Shown here one piece after another: positions 1-5,088 of a stretch of 5,088 nucleotides of DNA; position 1 is the first letter of the stretch, and every line of letters begins with the position of its first letter. The stretch comes from Oscillospiraceae bacterium (lineage in GTDB: Bacteria; Bacillota; Clostridia; Oscillospirales; Oscillospiraceae). The notes beneath the pieces are model-generated. The model was not told where the DNA came from. It saw only the letters and a program-made list of their open reading frames with translations, and did no database searches. A program made the position numbers and the translations under genes. Where the stretch lies: the NCBI GenBank assembly GCA_031260745.1, contig JAISKY010000069.1:1-5088 (forward strand), in the 5' to 3' direction.

Positions 1-426
1 TACGTCCTTCGCTTGCGGCGGTATATATTCCGTACCTGTAATGAAAACCTGACCTTCGCGGTATGCTCCTGCTTTATCCGCGTCAATGCCACTGTAAAAC
101 AGCTTGTGAAGCCGTAAAATAATATTAACGGAAAACTCAAACGGTTCGCTCCGAGCGGTTTCGAGCATAAAGTCATACGCTCTAGCGTGTCCGAGCGCCT
201 CATTGCTGTCGCGGATTGGCTTGCCGCCAGCCGTAAGTCCGTCCTCCAAAAGCGCCTTTGTTTCCGTTAGCGTCAGCGTATTGCCCTCCAAAGCGTTGGA
301 GGAATACGTCGCGCCGATACGAAAATACGCGTCAAGCTCCCGGTTGTCTTCCGGACTAAGCGGACGGTAAGCGTCAATATACGCCTTGTTCCCGTCTATA
401 CGTTTCAGCAATGATTTTATTTCCAT
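1..426 (-). CDS. Fic family protein, N-terminal part (C-terminus cut by window edge)
   Basis: Fic proteins usually transfer AMP from ATP to a hydroxyl on a target protein. Reading from ATG at 426-424 gives 142 residues without a stop to the left edge. Residues 43-48 (SNALEG) fit the inhibitory motif [S/T]xxxE[G/N], in the N-terminal position typical of class II Fic proteins. There Glu47 would block ATP gamma-phosphate binding in the resting state. The stretch LHKLFYSGIDADKAGAYRE (106-124), followed by V-I-G at 127-131 and PP at 136-137, matches the part of the Fic fold before the catalytic helix. The HPFxxGNGRxxR motif must lie past the edge, so activity cannot be judged. The start is fixed by GGAGG at 439-435, 8 nt upstream. 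The gene has its own promoter and follows a 35-residue ORF. Family call is firm; target and orthologue are unknown. Confidence 0.9.
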   Translation of the reverse strand, partial: MEIKSLLKRIDGNKAYIDAYRPLSPEDNRELDAYFRIGATYSSNALEGNTLTLTETKALLEDGLTAGGKPIRDSNEALGHARAYDFMLETARSEPFEFSVNIILRLHKLFYSGIDADKAGAYREGQVFITGTEYIPPQAKDV

Positions 427-434
427 ACAGAGCG

Positions 435-439
435 CCTCC
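435..439 (-). promoter_or_regulatory. Shine-Dalgarno site of the Fic gene
   Basis: The minus strand reads GGAGG here with 8 nt before the ATG at 426. This is close to ideal spacing and decides the start codon. Confidence 0.85.
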
Positions 440-445
440 AATACG

Positions 446-456
446 ATTACTGTAAT
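446..456. promoter_or_regulatory. Possible operator: short palindrome over the Fic start point
   Basis: ATTAC-T-GTAAT is a perfect 5-bp inverted repeat around one central base. It covers the predicted transcription start and the downstream end of the -10 box. The position would suit a repressor, but 11 bases in an AT-rich spacer can arise by chance and no regulator is visible in the window. Confidence 0.25.
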
Positions 457-483
457 TATAACACAAACGCAAACTAATATCAA
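455..483 (-). promoter_or_regulatory. Sigma-A (sigma-70 type) promoter for the Fic gene
   Basis: On the minus strand a -35 box TTGATA (483-478) is followed by a 17-nt spacer and a perfect -10 box TATAAT (460-455). A TG one base before the -10 makes it an extended -10 promoter. The start point is expected near 448, giving a leader of about 22 nt with the GGAGG site. The -35 lies just past the stop (496-494) of the preceding 35-residue ORF. The Fic gene can therefore be transcribed independently of the upstream genes. Confidence 0.8.
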
Positions 484-493
484 TCGTTTTCCG

Positions 494-601
494 TCACCGT
501 TCCGACTCGTTCTTTTTCGGCAATGACCGGAGCTTGCCGTTTTCGCCGTAATTCCACGGTTTCGCGGTCGGTTCGTCCCGGCATAGTCTTATTCCGTTCA
601 T
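494..601 (-). CDS. Small 35-residue ORF translationally coupled to the 285-residue gene
   Basis: The ATG (601-599) overlaps the TGA stop (600-598) of the preceding gene as ATGA, the usual arrangement for termination-reinitiation. The product is 35 residues, hydrophilic and basic, starting MNGIRLCRDEPTAKPWNYG and ending in a Lys/Glu-rich tail. It has no signal peptide or membrane segment. Third codon positions are mostly G or C, as in the neighbouring genes, which supports coding. There is no separate Shine-Dalgarno site, so expression would depend on coupling. I do not recognise a family. An overlapping frame starting at an internal ATG (34 residues, ending near 480) is also open, so the choice rests on the ATGA overlap. 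It could be a small partner of the upstream protein or a chance ORF. Confidence 0.45.
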   Translation of the reverse strand: MNGIRLCRDEPTAKPWNYGENGKLRSLPKKNESER

Positions 602-1455
602 CTCGCGTCGTCACGGTCTTTTGGTTTCTTGATTTTGTCCTGTACAATGATGTCGCGCTCCTTATTGGCTCTGACGTGTAGGTCATCGTGAGCTTTTTCA
701 TAATCGCTAAAATAGTGACCCCAATCGAAACTGCCTTTGCTTTCTTTGAAACCCTGCCAAGTACCGTATGGTTCCGGAGCTTTTTCACAGAACCCAAGCG
801 CGAAAACTTTTTGACCCACTTCGATACGCTCTAATATTGCGTAGTTCCCGGCATATTCTTTTTCTTTGGTAGGTTTCACCATCTCCGACTGTATACGCGC
901 AAGGCTCTTTTGCGCCCAGTCGGGAATTTCTTTCAGTACGCCCAATATCTCGTAACGCTCAATACGCGTATGTTCGCCGCTGTTAAGGTAATAGCCGTAG
1001 ACCGCGTTGCCACGCGGATTTGCTCTCGCGCCGTTACCGTCTGTCGCAAACACAAGCTGAGTATCGCCGCGCCTGTATTCCGGATTTATCATCTCCGGCT
1101 TCATAACTACAACTTTGTCCTTAATGCTCTCGCTGTAATCGTTAGGATAACAATGCTCGACGGTGAACAACTCTCCGGGAAGTCCGAGCGCGTCGCGCTC
1201 CGCTTTAATCGCCACAACTTCTTTCTCGATTCGTCCGCTGAACTCCGATACCGCCGTAAGATAATCTTCGGTAGTCTGCGCCTGTGAATACTCAATGAAA
1301 ATTGCTCGCCGGGTGTAGTTACAGACCATATAGTTTTGTCCGTTATCCGCATCAGGATTCTCGGCAAGCAAAATCTCCTTGCCGCCTATCCAAAACGAGC
1401 GTTTTACCTCGTAACCCGTGTCACTTATCATTCGTCGTTCTTGTTCTTCGTTCAT
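598..1455 (-). CDS. Hypothetical 285-residue two-part protein, probably mobile-element accessory
   Basis: This is a soluble protein with no signal peptide or membrane segment and no catalytic motif I can name. The start is ATG at 1455-1453, because AAGGGAG (1467-1461) lies 5 nt upstream. A TTG eight codons earlier has no ribosome binding site. Two blocks are visible. The first, residues 1 to about 190, contains a Gly/Asn-rich turn (GNGARANPRGNAVYGY, 140-155) and then GVLKEIPDW (172-180). The second, about 205-260, has an aromatic pattern (YGTWQGF, then FDWGHYFSDYEKAHDD), followed by a charged tail rich in Lys, Asp and Arg. From memory, both blocks resemble uncharacterised proteins in accessory parts of Tn1549-like conjugative elements of Clostridia, which I could not verify. 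It lies downstream of the surface protein and overlaps the next ORF by ATGA. Confidence 0.9.
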   Translation of the reverse strand: MNEEQERRMISDTGYEVKRSFWIGGKEILLAENPDADNGQNYMVCNYTRRAIFIEYSQAQTTEDYLTAVSEFSGRIEKEVVAIKAERDALGLPGELFTVEHCYPNDYSESIKDKVVVMKPEMINPEYRRGDTQLVFATDGNGARANPRGNAVYGYYLNSGEHTRIERYEILGVLKEIPDWAQKSLARIQSEMVKPTKEKEYAGNYAILERIEVGQKVFALGFCEKAPEPYGTWQGFKESKGSFDWGHYFSDYEKAHDDLHVRANKERDIIVQDKIKKPKDRDDAR

Positions 1456-1460
1456 AAATT

Positions 1461-1467
1461 CTCCCTT
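1461..1467 (-). promoter_or_regulatory. Shine-Dalgarno site of the 285-residue gene
   Basis: The minus strand reads AAGGGAG with 5 nt before the ATG at 1455. This favours that start over the in-frame TTG at 1479. The site overlaps the stop codon (1468-1466) of a possible small upstream ORF, so the two could be coupled. Confidence 0.75.
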
Positions 1468-1534
1468 ACTTGATTTCAATTTTGATAGCGGTTACGCTGC
1501 CAACCATCGGTTGCGAACCGCAACAGGTAAACAT
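1466..1534 (-). CDS. Possible 22-residue ORF, maybe a leader peptide
   Basis: ATG at 1534 opens a 22-codon frame starting MFTCCGSQPMVGS and ending IKIEIK. Its stop codon overlaps the Shine-Dalgarno site of the 285-residue gene, so its translation could affect that gene. An AGGAG-like sequence sits about 13 nt upstream of the ATG, which is rather far. The same frame is open further back to a GTG at 1597, which would give 43 residues without a clear ribosome binding site. The adjacent Cys pair is its only striking feature. I recognise no family; it may be non-coding spacer. Confidence 0.25.
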   Translation of the reverse strand: MFTCCGSQPMVGSVTAIKIEIK

Positions 1535-1604
1535 ATTACGGCTGACTTCTCCTCTGGAAATTCCCACGCATATTCTCTTTTGTGGGATAATAACCACGCC
1601 GTTC

Positions 1605-1630
1605 CGGTCGGCGAGTTATCTCGCCGACCG
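1605..1630. other. Strong 11-bp intergenic hairpin, possible processing or attenuation site
   Basis: Two arms of CGGTCGGCGAG and its exact complement (1605-1615 and 1620-1630) enclose a 4-nt loop. The stem begins 12 nt after the stop of the 29-residue membrane ORF, a natural place for a terminator. However, neither strand carries a T-run after the stem; on the minus strand GAACGGCGTGG follows. It may instead stabilise the 3' end of the large surface-protein mRNA, or cause partial termination that lowers expression of downstream genes. Confidence 0.6.
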
Positions 1631-1642
1631 TACTCGCGACCG

Positions 1643-1732
1643 CTACTTTTTACCGCTCCGTATGGTTAACCAAATAACCGCTGCGATAATAAATACCGCA
1701 AGCGCGATTGCTATAATTGTTCCAATATCCAT
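1643..1732 (-). CDS. 29-residue single-pass membrane peptide resembling the end of a sorting signal
   Basis: ATG at 1732-1730 opens a 29-codon frame ending at TAG (1645-1643). Residues 4-24 form one continuous hydrophobic segment (GTIIAIALAVFIIAAVIW and neighbours), followed by the basic tail RSGKK. The predicted topology is N-terminus out, C-terminus in. That is exactly the hydrophobic stretch plus positive tail that normally follows LPxTG in sortase substrates. It begins 8 nt after the stop of a protein ending LPRTGY, in the -1 frame relative to it. No Shine-Dalgarno site is visible, so it would be translated by reinitiation after the upstream stop or by frameshifting. Alternatives are an independent small membrane protein, or the severed tail of the surface protein created by a 1-nt loss (natural or sequencing error). 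Confidence 0.6.
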   Translation of the reverse strand: MDIGTIIAIALAVFIIAAVIWLTIRSGKK

Positions 1733-1740
1733 TTTGTGTT

Positions 1741-4700
1741 TTAATAGCCTGTGCGAGGTAATTTTTTCGGCGGGATAGGATTATACACAGAAATTACCCA
1801 CGTCGAGTTGCCAATTATCCATTCATCGCCATATTTACCGCCCACGTCGGCTTTGTTAGCGAACTCGTAGCCGTTCGGCAGGTCCGGCTGAACATTGACG
1901 TAAATCTGCGGCTTTTCGACCTCCGCGAATCCCGCCTTGACCGTTCCGAACACCAGCGTTAAGCTCGTAACGTACTCGTCTCGGGCCAGACCCAGCTCCG
2001 CGTTGGAACAACCGATAACATTGTTCTGCGTCGTACTAAGATTGTCTGCGATAATCATTGAATCGCCTTTGTTGGTCGTAACGAGAACCTTGTATTTGAG
2101 CGATTGATTGTACGTTCCGGTCACGATTTTGGTTAGCCTTACCGCGTCAACCGGTAAAATATCGCGCCAGTAGAAGTCCGTGAGCGGCACGGTTGAGGTA
2201 TTGCGAACCTCCTTAATGTCATAGCGAATTGTGTCGCCCGACATACATTCGTAAGGACCGACTTTGCGGATTTTAACGCCTGTGTTCGCGGAGTAGTTGA
2301 GGAACTCGCGTTTAATAATTTGCGTAGCGAACTCCAACTCAATGTCCATAGTTTCGGTCGAAATTTTGTACCATTGCGGAGCTTGAACCTCTTTCACCGT
2401 GTAGCGTCCGAGAGGTAGCGGTTTACTTATAGCTCTGCCGTCGTTGCCGCTAACAAAGCGGTCAACTAGGTTGCCGGATTTGTGCTGATACACTTCAAAA
2501 ACCGCTCCGGCGAGCGGCGAACCTTTTGGCAAGCCTGTAATCTCGTTATCATCTCCCGAAAGTTTAGTTAGCTGTATTTGAGCCATTTGCGGCGTATTCT
2601 CCCACACTACCTCAGTTATTTTACCGCTCACAAACTCAACTGTGCGAGGCATATCGTCGGTATAGTAGCCGGGAGCCGGTCGCGTTTCGCGGATTGTGTA
2701 GCGGCCCTCCGTCAGTATTCCGGCGAAGTCGATTATGCCATTGTTGTCCGTAGTGTAGTTGCCGACGACCTTGTTGTTTGAATCGAACACCATAAATTCC
2801 GCGCCGAAAATCGGGAGCTTAGTAACGCTGTCGATTTTCAGCAGACGCAACCCCGCCTTTTGCTTGTTAGTAAGTTGAAGCGTAGCGAGTTTGCCCGGCG
2901 TAATGGTTATAGCGTGGACTTCCGTGTCAAGCTCGTAGCCTTCTAACTGCTTGCGCTCAATAACGTGGTATTCGCCCGCGTCGAGCGTGTTTATTAGGAT
3001 TCTGCCGTTCGCGTCGGTGGTGTAGCTTCCGCTAATATCGCCGTTCGGACCGGTCGTTTTGTTCGGCGAATTGTTCTCCGTCCCCGGCTGATTCTCGTCG
3101 AGAATATACCCGGCGACGAATTGACCGTCAGCGCGTCGAACGTCAAACACTACACCCGGTAAAGGTTTTCCTGTTGCTTCGTCCGTCTTAACAATCAACA
3201 GCCCCGACATCGGAGCGTTCAGCACTTCGAGCGTTACCGACTTGCCGTAGGTAATCTCGACGTTACGAGGTTCCGCGTTGAGCAAAAACCCGTCAGCGGC
3301 GCGTGTTTCGGTGACAACATACCAACCGGGGTCAAGCTCGGAAATGTAAATTGTACCCGCCTTGTCGGTTTTGTAGGTTCCAATTCGTTCACCGTCCATT
3401 TTAGCGACTGCGAACTCAACGCCCTCAATAGGCTGACGCGTCGCGCTGTTTAGCTTTATAATTTGCAGGCCCGATAACGGCTTATTGGAAAACTCAACTG
3501 CTGTCAGCTTGCCGCTCTTGACAATCACGGTCTGCGGAACCGCGTCGAGGATATATCCGCTCGGAGCTATCGTTTCAGACACTATATATGTTCCCTCCGA
3601 CAAGTCGGACACTAGGATTTTGCCCGCCGAGTCGGTCTTGTAGTTTCCCAACTTCTCGCCGTTATCGCGCTCAAGAACGAATGTCGCGCCGGAGAGCGGA
3701 GCGTGAGTTATCGCGTCAAGTTTTAGGATTTCTATACCCGACAGCGGCTTATTTGAAAAAGTTACCACAGTCGGAGTGACGGGTTTGACCTCGACGGTTT
3801 TCGCGGTCTGGTCTAGTATGAACCCCGCCGGAGCTTTTTTCTCCGAAACTACATACCAACCGGGGGCGGCGTTGGTGATACTCACCGCTCCGTCTTTACC
3901 TGTTGTGTACTCGCCGACGTATTCTCCGTTCTGCTTGCGAACCTCGAACACCGCGCCGGGTAGAGGCGAACCGTCAATTTCATTAACTTTGCGGATTTGC
4001 AGACTGGAAAGCTGTTTGTTCTCGAATGTCAGCTTGATAAATTGTCCGCTAGTGACCTCAAAATCCTGCGGCGTATCGTCAATTAAATAGCCGTCCGGAG
4101 CTTTAGTTTCGGCGGCTTTGTACCAACCTGGCGCGAGATTGTCGATTATTATCACACCGTCGCCGTTAGTGACGTAGGTTCCGACAACCTCGCCGGATTT
4201 CCTGTAAAGAGTAAATTTCGCGTCTTTCAGCGGCTGTTTACTGGTCGCGTCAATTTTAATTATTTGAACGCCCGACAGCTTTGTGTTGTAAAAATTGAGC
4301 GTATACGTTTTGCCGTAATCGAGCGCTATTGTTTGAGTCTGCTGCTCCAAAAGGTAGCCTGCCGGAGCTTTTATTTCCTCGATTATCAGACTGATTTTAC
4401 CGAGGTTCGGAATCGTGATTGTACCCGAAACGTCGGTTTTGTAAATGCCGTTGCCGGTCCCGACAACCGCGCCGTCGCTCGTAGTGACCTTGAACTCCGC
4501 ACCCGCGAGAGGTTCGTTCGACACAGAATCCAGTTTGCGTAGCACAAGCGTTGCGCTAGGCTGATTTTTGAAACTGACCTTATACGTTTTCCCGTCCGTG
4601 CCGACCTGTACGGTCTGCGGTGTAGTGTCAATAAAATATGACGGACTAGCCTCTATTTCAGTTATAACGTAAGAATTAGGCTTTAGGTTCGGGATTAGGA

Positions 4701-5088
4701 TTTCGCCGTTTTCGTCGGTGACGAACTTGCCGTTAGAGTTTCCCGCAACCGCTCCGGAGCCGTCCGTCACGCGGAATCTGGCGTTTGCGAGAGGTTTCCC
4801 AGTCTGAGCGTCGGTCTTGGTTATAAGCAAACTACCATAAGGGTAATTTGCAAAAGTAAACTCCAAAACAGTTGTACCGTCTGTTTTCAAAAAACCGTTT
4901 TGCTGTGAGTTTTCGCTGATAAGGAAGTTTGCGGGAGCCTGTACTTCCTTGCAAACATAAAAACCGGGGTCCAGTCCGGTTATTACTATGACGCCGGAAT
5001 TGTCAGTAGTATATCTGCCGATTGCAGTGCCGGGAACTCCGCTTACTTGTTCATCAGCGCGATATAGCTCAAAAACCGCTCCGGCTAG
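1741..5088 (-). CDS. Large SpaA/Cna-B repeat surface protein ending in LPRTGY (N-terminus outside window)
   Basis: This is a predicted secreted adhesin or stalk protein of the cell surface. The frame is open for 1115 residues from the right edge, so signal peptide and true start lie beyond it. A TTG at 4890 is an internal leucine codon, not a start. Residues 1-935 are ten Cna-B/SpaA-type beta-sandwich repeats, the first lacking its N-terminal strand. Residues 936-1115 are a different domain, with Cys948 and Cys1027, ending KKLPRTGY (sortase-type LPRTG at 1110-1114). The nine complete repeats each keep the Lys, Glu and Asn that form intramolecular isopeptide bonds in this family, so a stiff, protease-resistant rod is expected. 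The hydrophobic segment and basic tail needed for sortase anchoring are absent from this frame but are found just downstream in another. The overall design resembles SpaA-like proteins of clostridial conjugative elements (from memory). Ligand unknown. Confidence 0.95.
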   Translation of the reverse strand, partial: LAGAVFELYRADEQVSGVPGTAIGRYTTDNSGVIVITGLDPGFYVCKEVQAPANFLISENSQQNGFLKTDGTTVLEFTFANYPYGSLLITKTDAQTGKPLANARFRVTDGSGAVAGNSNGKFVTDENGEILIPNLKPNSYVITEIEASPSYFIDTTPQTVQVGTDGKTYKVSFKNQPSATLVLRKLDSVSNEPLAGAEFKVTTSDGAVVGTGNGIYKTDVSGTITIPNLGKISLIIEEIKAPAGYLLEQQTQTIALDYGKTYTLNFYNTKLSGVQIIKIDATSKQPLKDAKFTLYRKSGEVVGTYVTNGDGVIIIDNLAPGWYKAAETKAPDGYLIDDTPQDFEVTSGQFIKLTFENKQLSSLQIRKVNEIDGSPLPGAVFEVRKQNGEYVGEYTTGKDGAVSITNAAPGWYVVSEKKAPAGFILDQTAKTVEVKPVTPTVVTFSNKPLSGIEILKLDAITHAPLSGATFVLERDNGEKLGNYKTDSAGKILVSDLSEGTYIVSETIAPSGYILDAVPQTVIVKSGKLTAVEFSNKPLSGLQIIKLNSATRQPIEGVEFAVAKMDGERIGTYKTDKAGTIYISELDPGWYVVTETRAADGFLLNAEPRNVEITYGKSVTLEVLNAPMSGLLIVKTDEATGKPLPGVVFDVRRADGQFVAGYILDENQPGTENNSPNKTTGPNGDISGSYTTDANGRILINTLDAGEYHVIERKQLEGYELDTEVHAITITPGKLATLQLTNKQKAGLRLLKIDSVTKLPIFGAEFMVFDSNNKVVGNYTTDNNGIIDFAGILTEGRYTIRETRPAPGYYTDDMPRTVEFVSGKITEVVWENTPQMAQIQLTKLSGDDNEITGLPKGSPLAGAVFEVYQHKSGNLVDRFVSGNDGRAISKPLPLGRYTVKEVQAPQWYKISTETMDIELEFATQIIKREFLNYSANTGVKIRKVGPYECMSGDTIRYDIKEVRNTSTVPLTDFYWRDILPVDAVRLTKIVTGTYNQSLKYKVLVTTNKGDSMIIADNLSTTQNNVIGCSNAELGLARDEYVTSLTLVFGTVKAGFAEVEKPQIYVNVQPDLPNGYEFANKADVGGKYGDEWIIGNSTWVISVYNPIPPKKLPRTGY
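1744..1761 (-). other. Sortase-type motif LPRTG(Y) directly before the stop codon
   Basis: The last six codons read L-P-R-T-G-Y, then TAA. LPxTG is the class A sortase recognition motif, with cleavage between Thr and Gly. A working signal needs a following hydrophobic segment and a basic tail, and this reading frame has neither. Two lysines precede the motif, encoded in an A6 tract (1767-1762). Confidence 0.85.
1744..2283 (-). other. C-terminal domain of the surface protein, distinct from Cna-B repeats
   Basis: After the last repeat the sequence changes to 180 residues without the Lys-Glu-Asn repeat pattern. It begins TGVKIRKVGPYECMSGDTIR and contains RNTSTVPLTDFYWRDILP, which resembles bacterial DUF11/isopeptide-like beta domains that often sit next to a cell-wall anchor. 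It holds two cysteines (948 and 1027 from the window edge), which could form a disulphide outside the cell. The end is NPIPPKKLPRTGY. I take it as the wall-proximal domain; its precise family is uncertain. Confidence 0.7.
2284..5088 (-). repeat. Array of ten tandem Cna-B/SpaA-type protein repeats
   Basis: Unit boundaries, in order of translation: 5088-4834 (partial), 4833-4552, 4551-4270, 4269-4003, 4002-3736, 3735-3469, 3468-3202, 3201-2851, 2850-2581, 2580-2284. Units are 89-99 residues except the eighth, which has 117. The shared pattern is I-x-K-x-D, then PL-x-GA-x-F, G-x-Y-x-T-D-x-x-G, PGWY-x-V-x-E-x-x-AP-x-G-Y, and F-x-N-K-P-L-S-G. Putative isopeptide triads Lys/Glu/Asn (numbered from the window edge) are 91/144/175, 185/238/268, 278/327/357, 367/416/446, 456/505/535, 545/594/624, 634/711/741, 751/801/831 and 842/900/931. 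The partial unit keeps Glu48 and Asn81. The repeats are clearly diverged at the DNA level, so the array is old rather than a fresh expansion. Confidence 0.93.

Noticed and set aside
480..797. 105-residue minus-strand ORF
   Set aside because: Most of it overlaps the 285-residue gene in another frame and its composition (Lys/Arg/Thr-rich, low complexity) is that of a shadow frame. Only the region past 598 is free, where the ATGA-coupled frame fits better.
910..1287. 125-residue plus-strand ORF
   Set aside because: It is fully antisense to the 285-residue gene, with no ribosome binding site or recognisable motif.
598..1479. Longer 293-residue version of the two-part protein starting at 1479
   Set aside because: The codon is TTG without a Shine-Dalgarno site, and the extra eight codons cover the good AAGGGAG site of the ATG at 1455.
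1562..1587. Second hairpin TCCCAC/GTGGGA
   Set aside because: The stem is only 6 bp with a 14-nt loop, too weak to separate from chance.
1605..1630. Calling the hairpin an intrinsic terminator
   Set aside because: No T-run follows the stem on either strand, so it is listed only as a structured element.
1418..1778. Two overlapping plus-strand ORFs across the intergenic region
   Set aside because: They run antisense through the gene ends and the hairpin, have no clear ribosome binding site, and their products show no domain pattern.
3588..4542. Plus-strand ORFs of 63-104 residues antisense to the surface protein
   Set aside because: They recur opposite the Cna-B repeats, as expected for shadows of a repetitive coding sequence, and have no start signals.
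1741..4890. Start of the surface protein at 4890
   Set aside because: The codon there is TTG with no ribosome binding site, it lies inside a Cna-B repeat, and the frame stays open with good repeat homology to the right edge. The gene is therefore reported as truncated at 5088.
2284..5088. CRISPR or DNA-level tandem repeat
   Set aside because: The periodicity of about 267 bp is in the protein; DNA copies are diverged and no short identical repeats with spacers are present.

Overview
The window reads almost entirely on the minus strand, so genes run from the right edge to the left. It suggests a Clostridia-type member of the Bacillota. The signs are GGAGG-type ribosome binding sites, a textbook sigma-A promoter, an LPxTG-type cell-wall motif, and a protein style I associate (from memory, not from a search) with accessory regions of Tn1549-like integrative conjugative elements. 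No conjugation, integrase or relaxase gene is present here, so the mobile-element reading is inference.

Layout, in order of transcription: (1) 5088-1741, a very large surface protein with its N-terminus outside the window. It has ten Cna-B/SpaA-type beta-sandwich repeats in tandem, then a different ~180-residue C-terminal domain ending in LPRTGY-stop. (2) 1732-1643, a 29-residue single-pass membrane peptide starting 8 nt after that stop, in another frame. Its hydrophobic stretch and basic tail look like the missing second half of the sortase signal. (3) 1630-1605, an 11-bp perfect hairpin without a U-tract, then a small doubtful ORF ending at 1466. (4) 1455-598, a 285-residue two-part soluble protein with a clear Shine-Dalgarno site. 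(5) 601-494, a 35-residue ORF coupled to it by an ATGA overlap. (6) 483-455, a strong promoter (TTGATA-17-TATAAT). (7) 426-1, the N-terminal 142 residues of a class II Fic protein, truncated by the left edge before its catalytic motif.

Items 1-5 look like one polycistronic unit, while the Fic gene has its own promoter. A plausible picture is a surface adhesin or stalk carried with accessory proteins of a mobile element, next to an independently expressed Fic-type nucleotidyl-transferase. The point most worth checking is the split sorting signal at 1643-1767: the adhesin stops immediately after LPRTG, and the transmembrane segment and basic tail lie in the -1 frame directly downstream.
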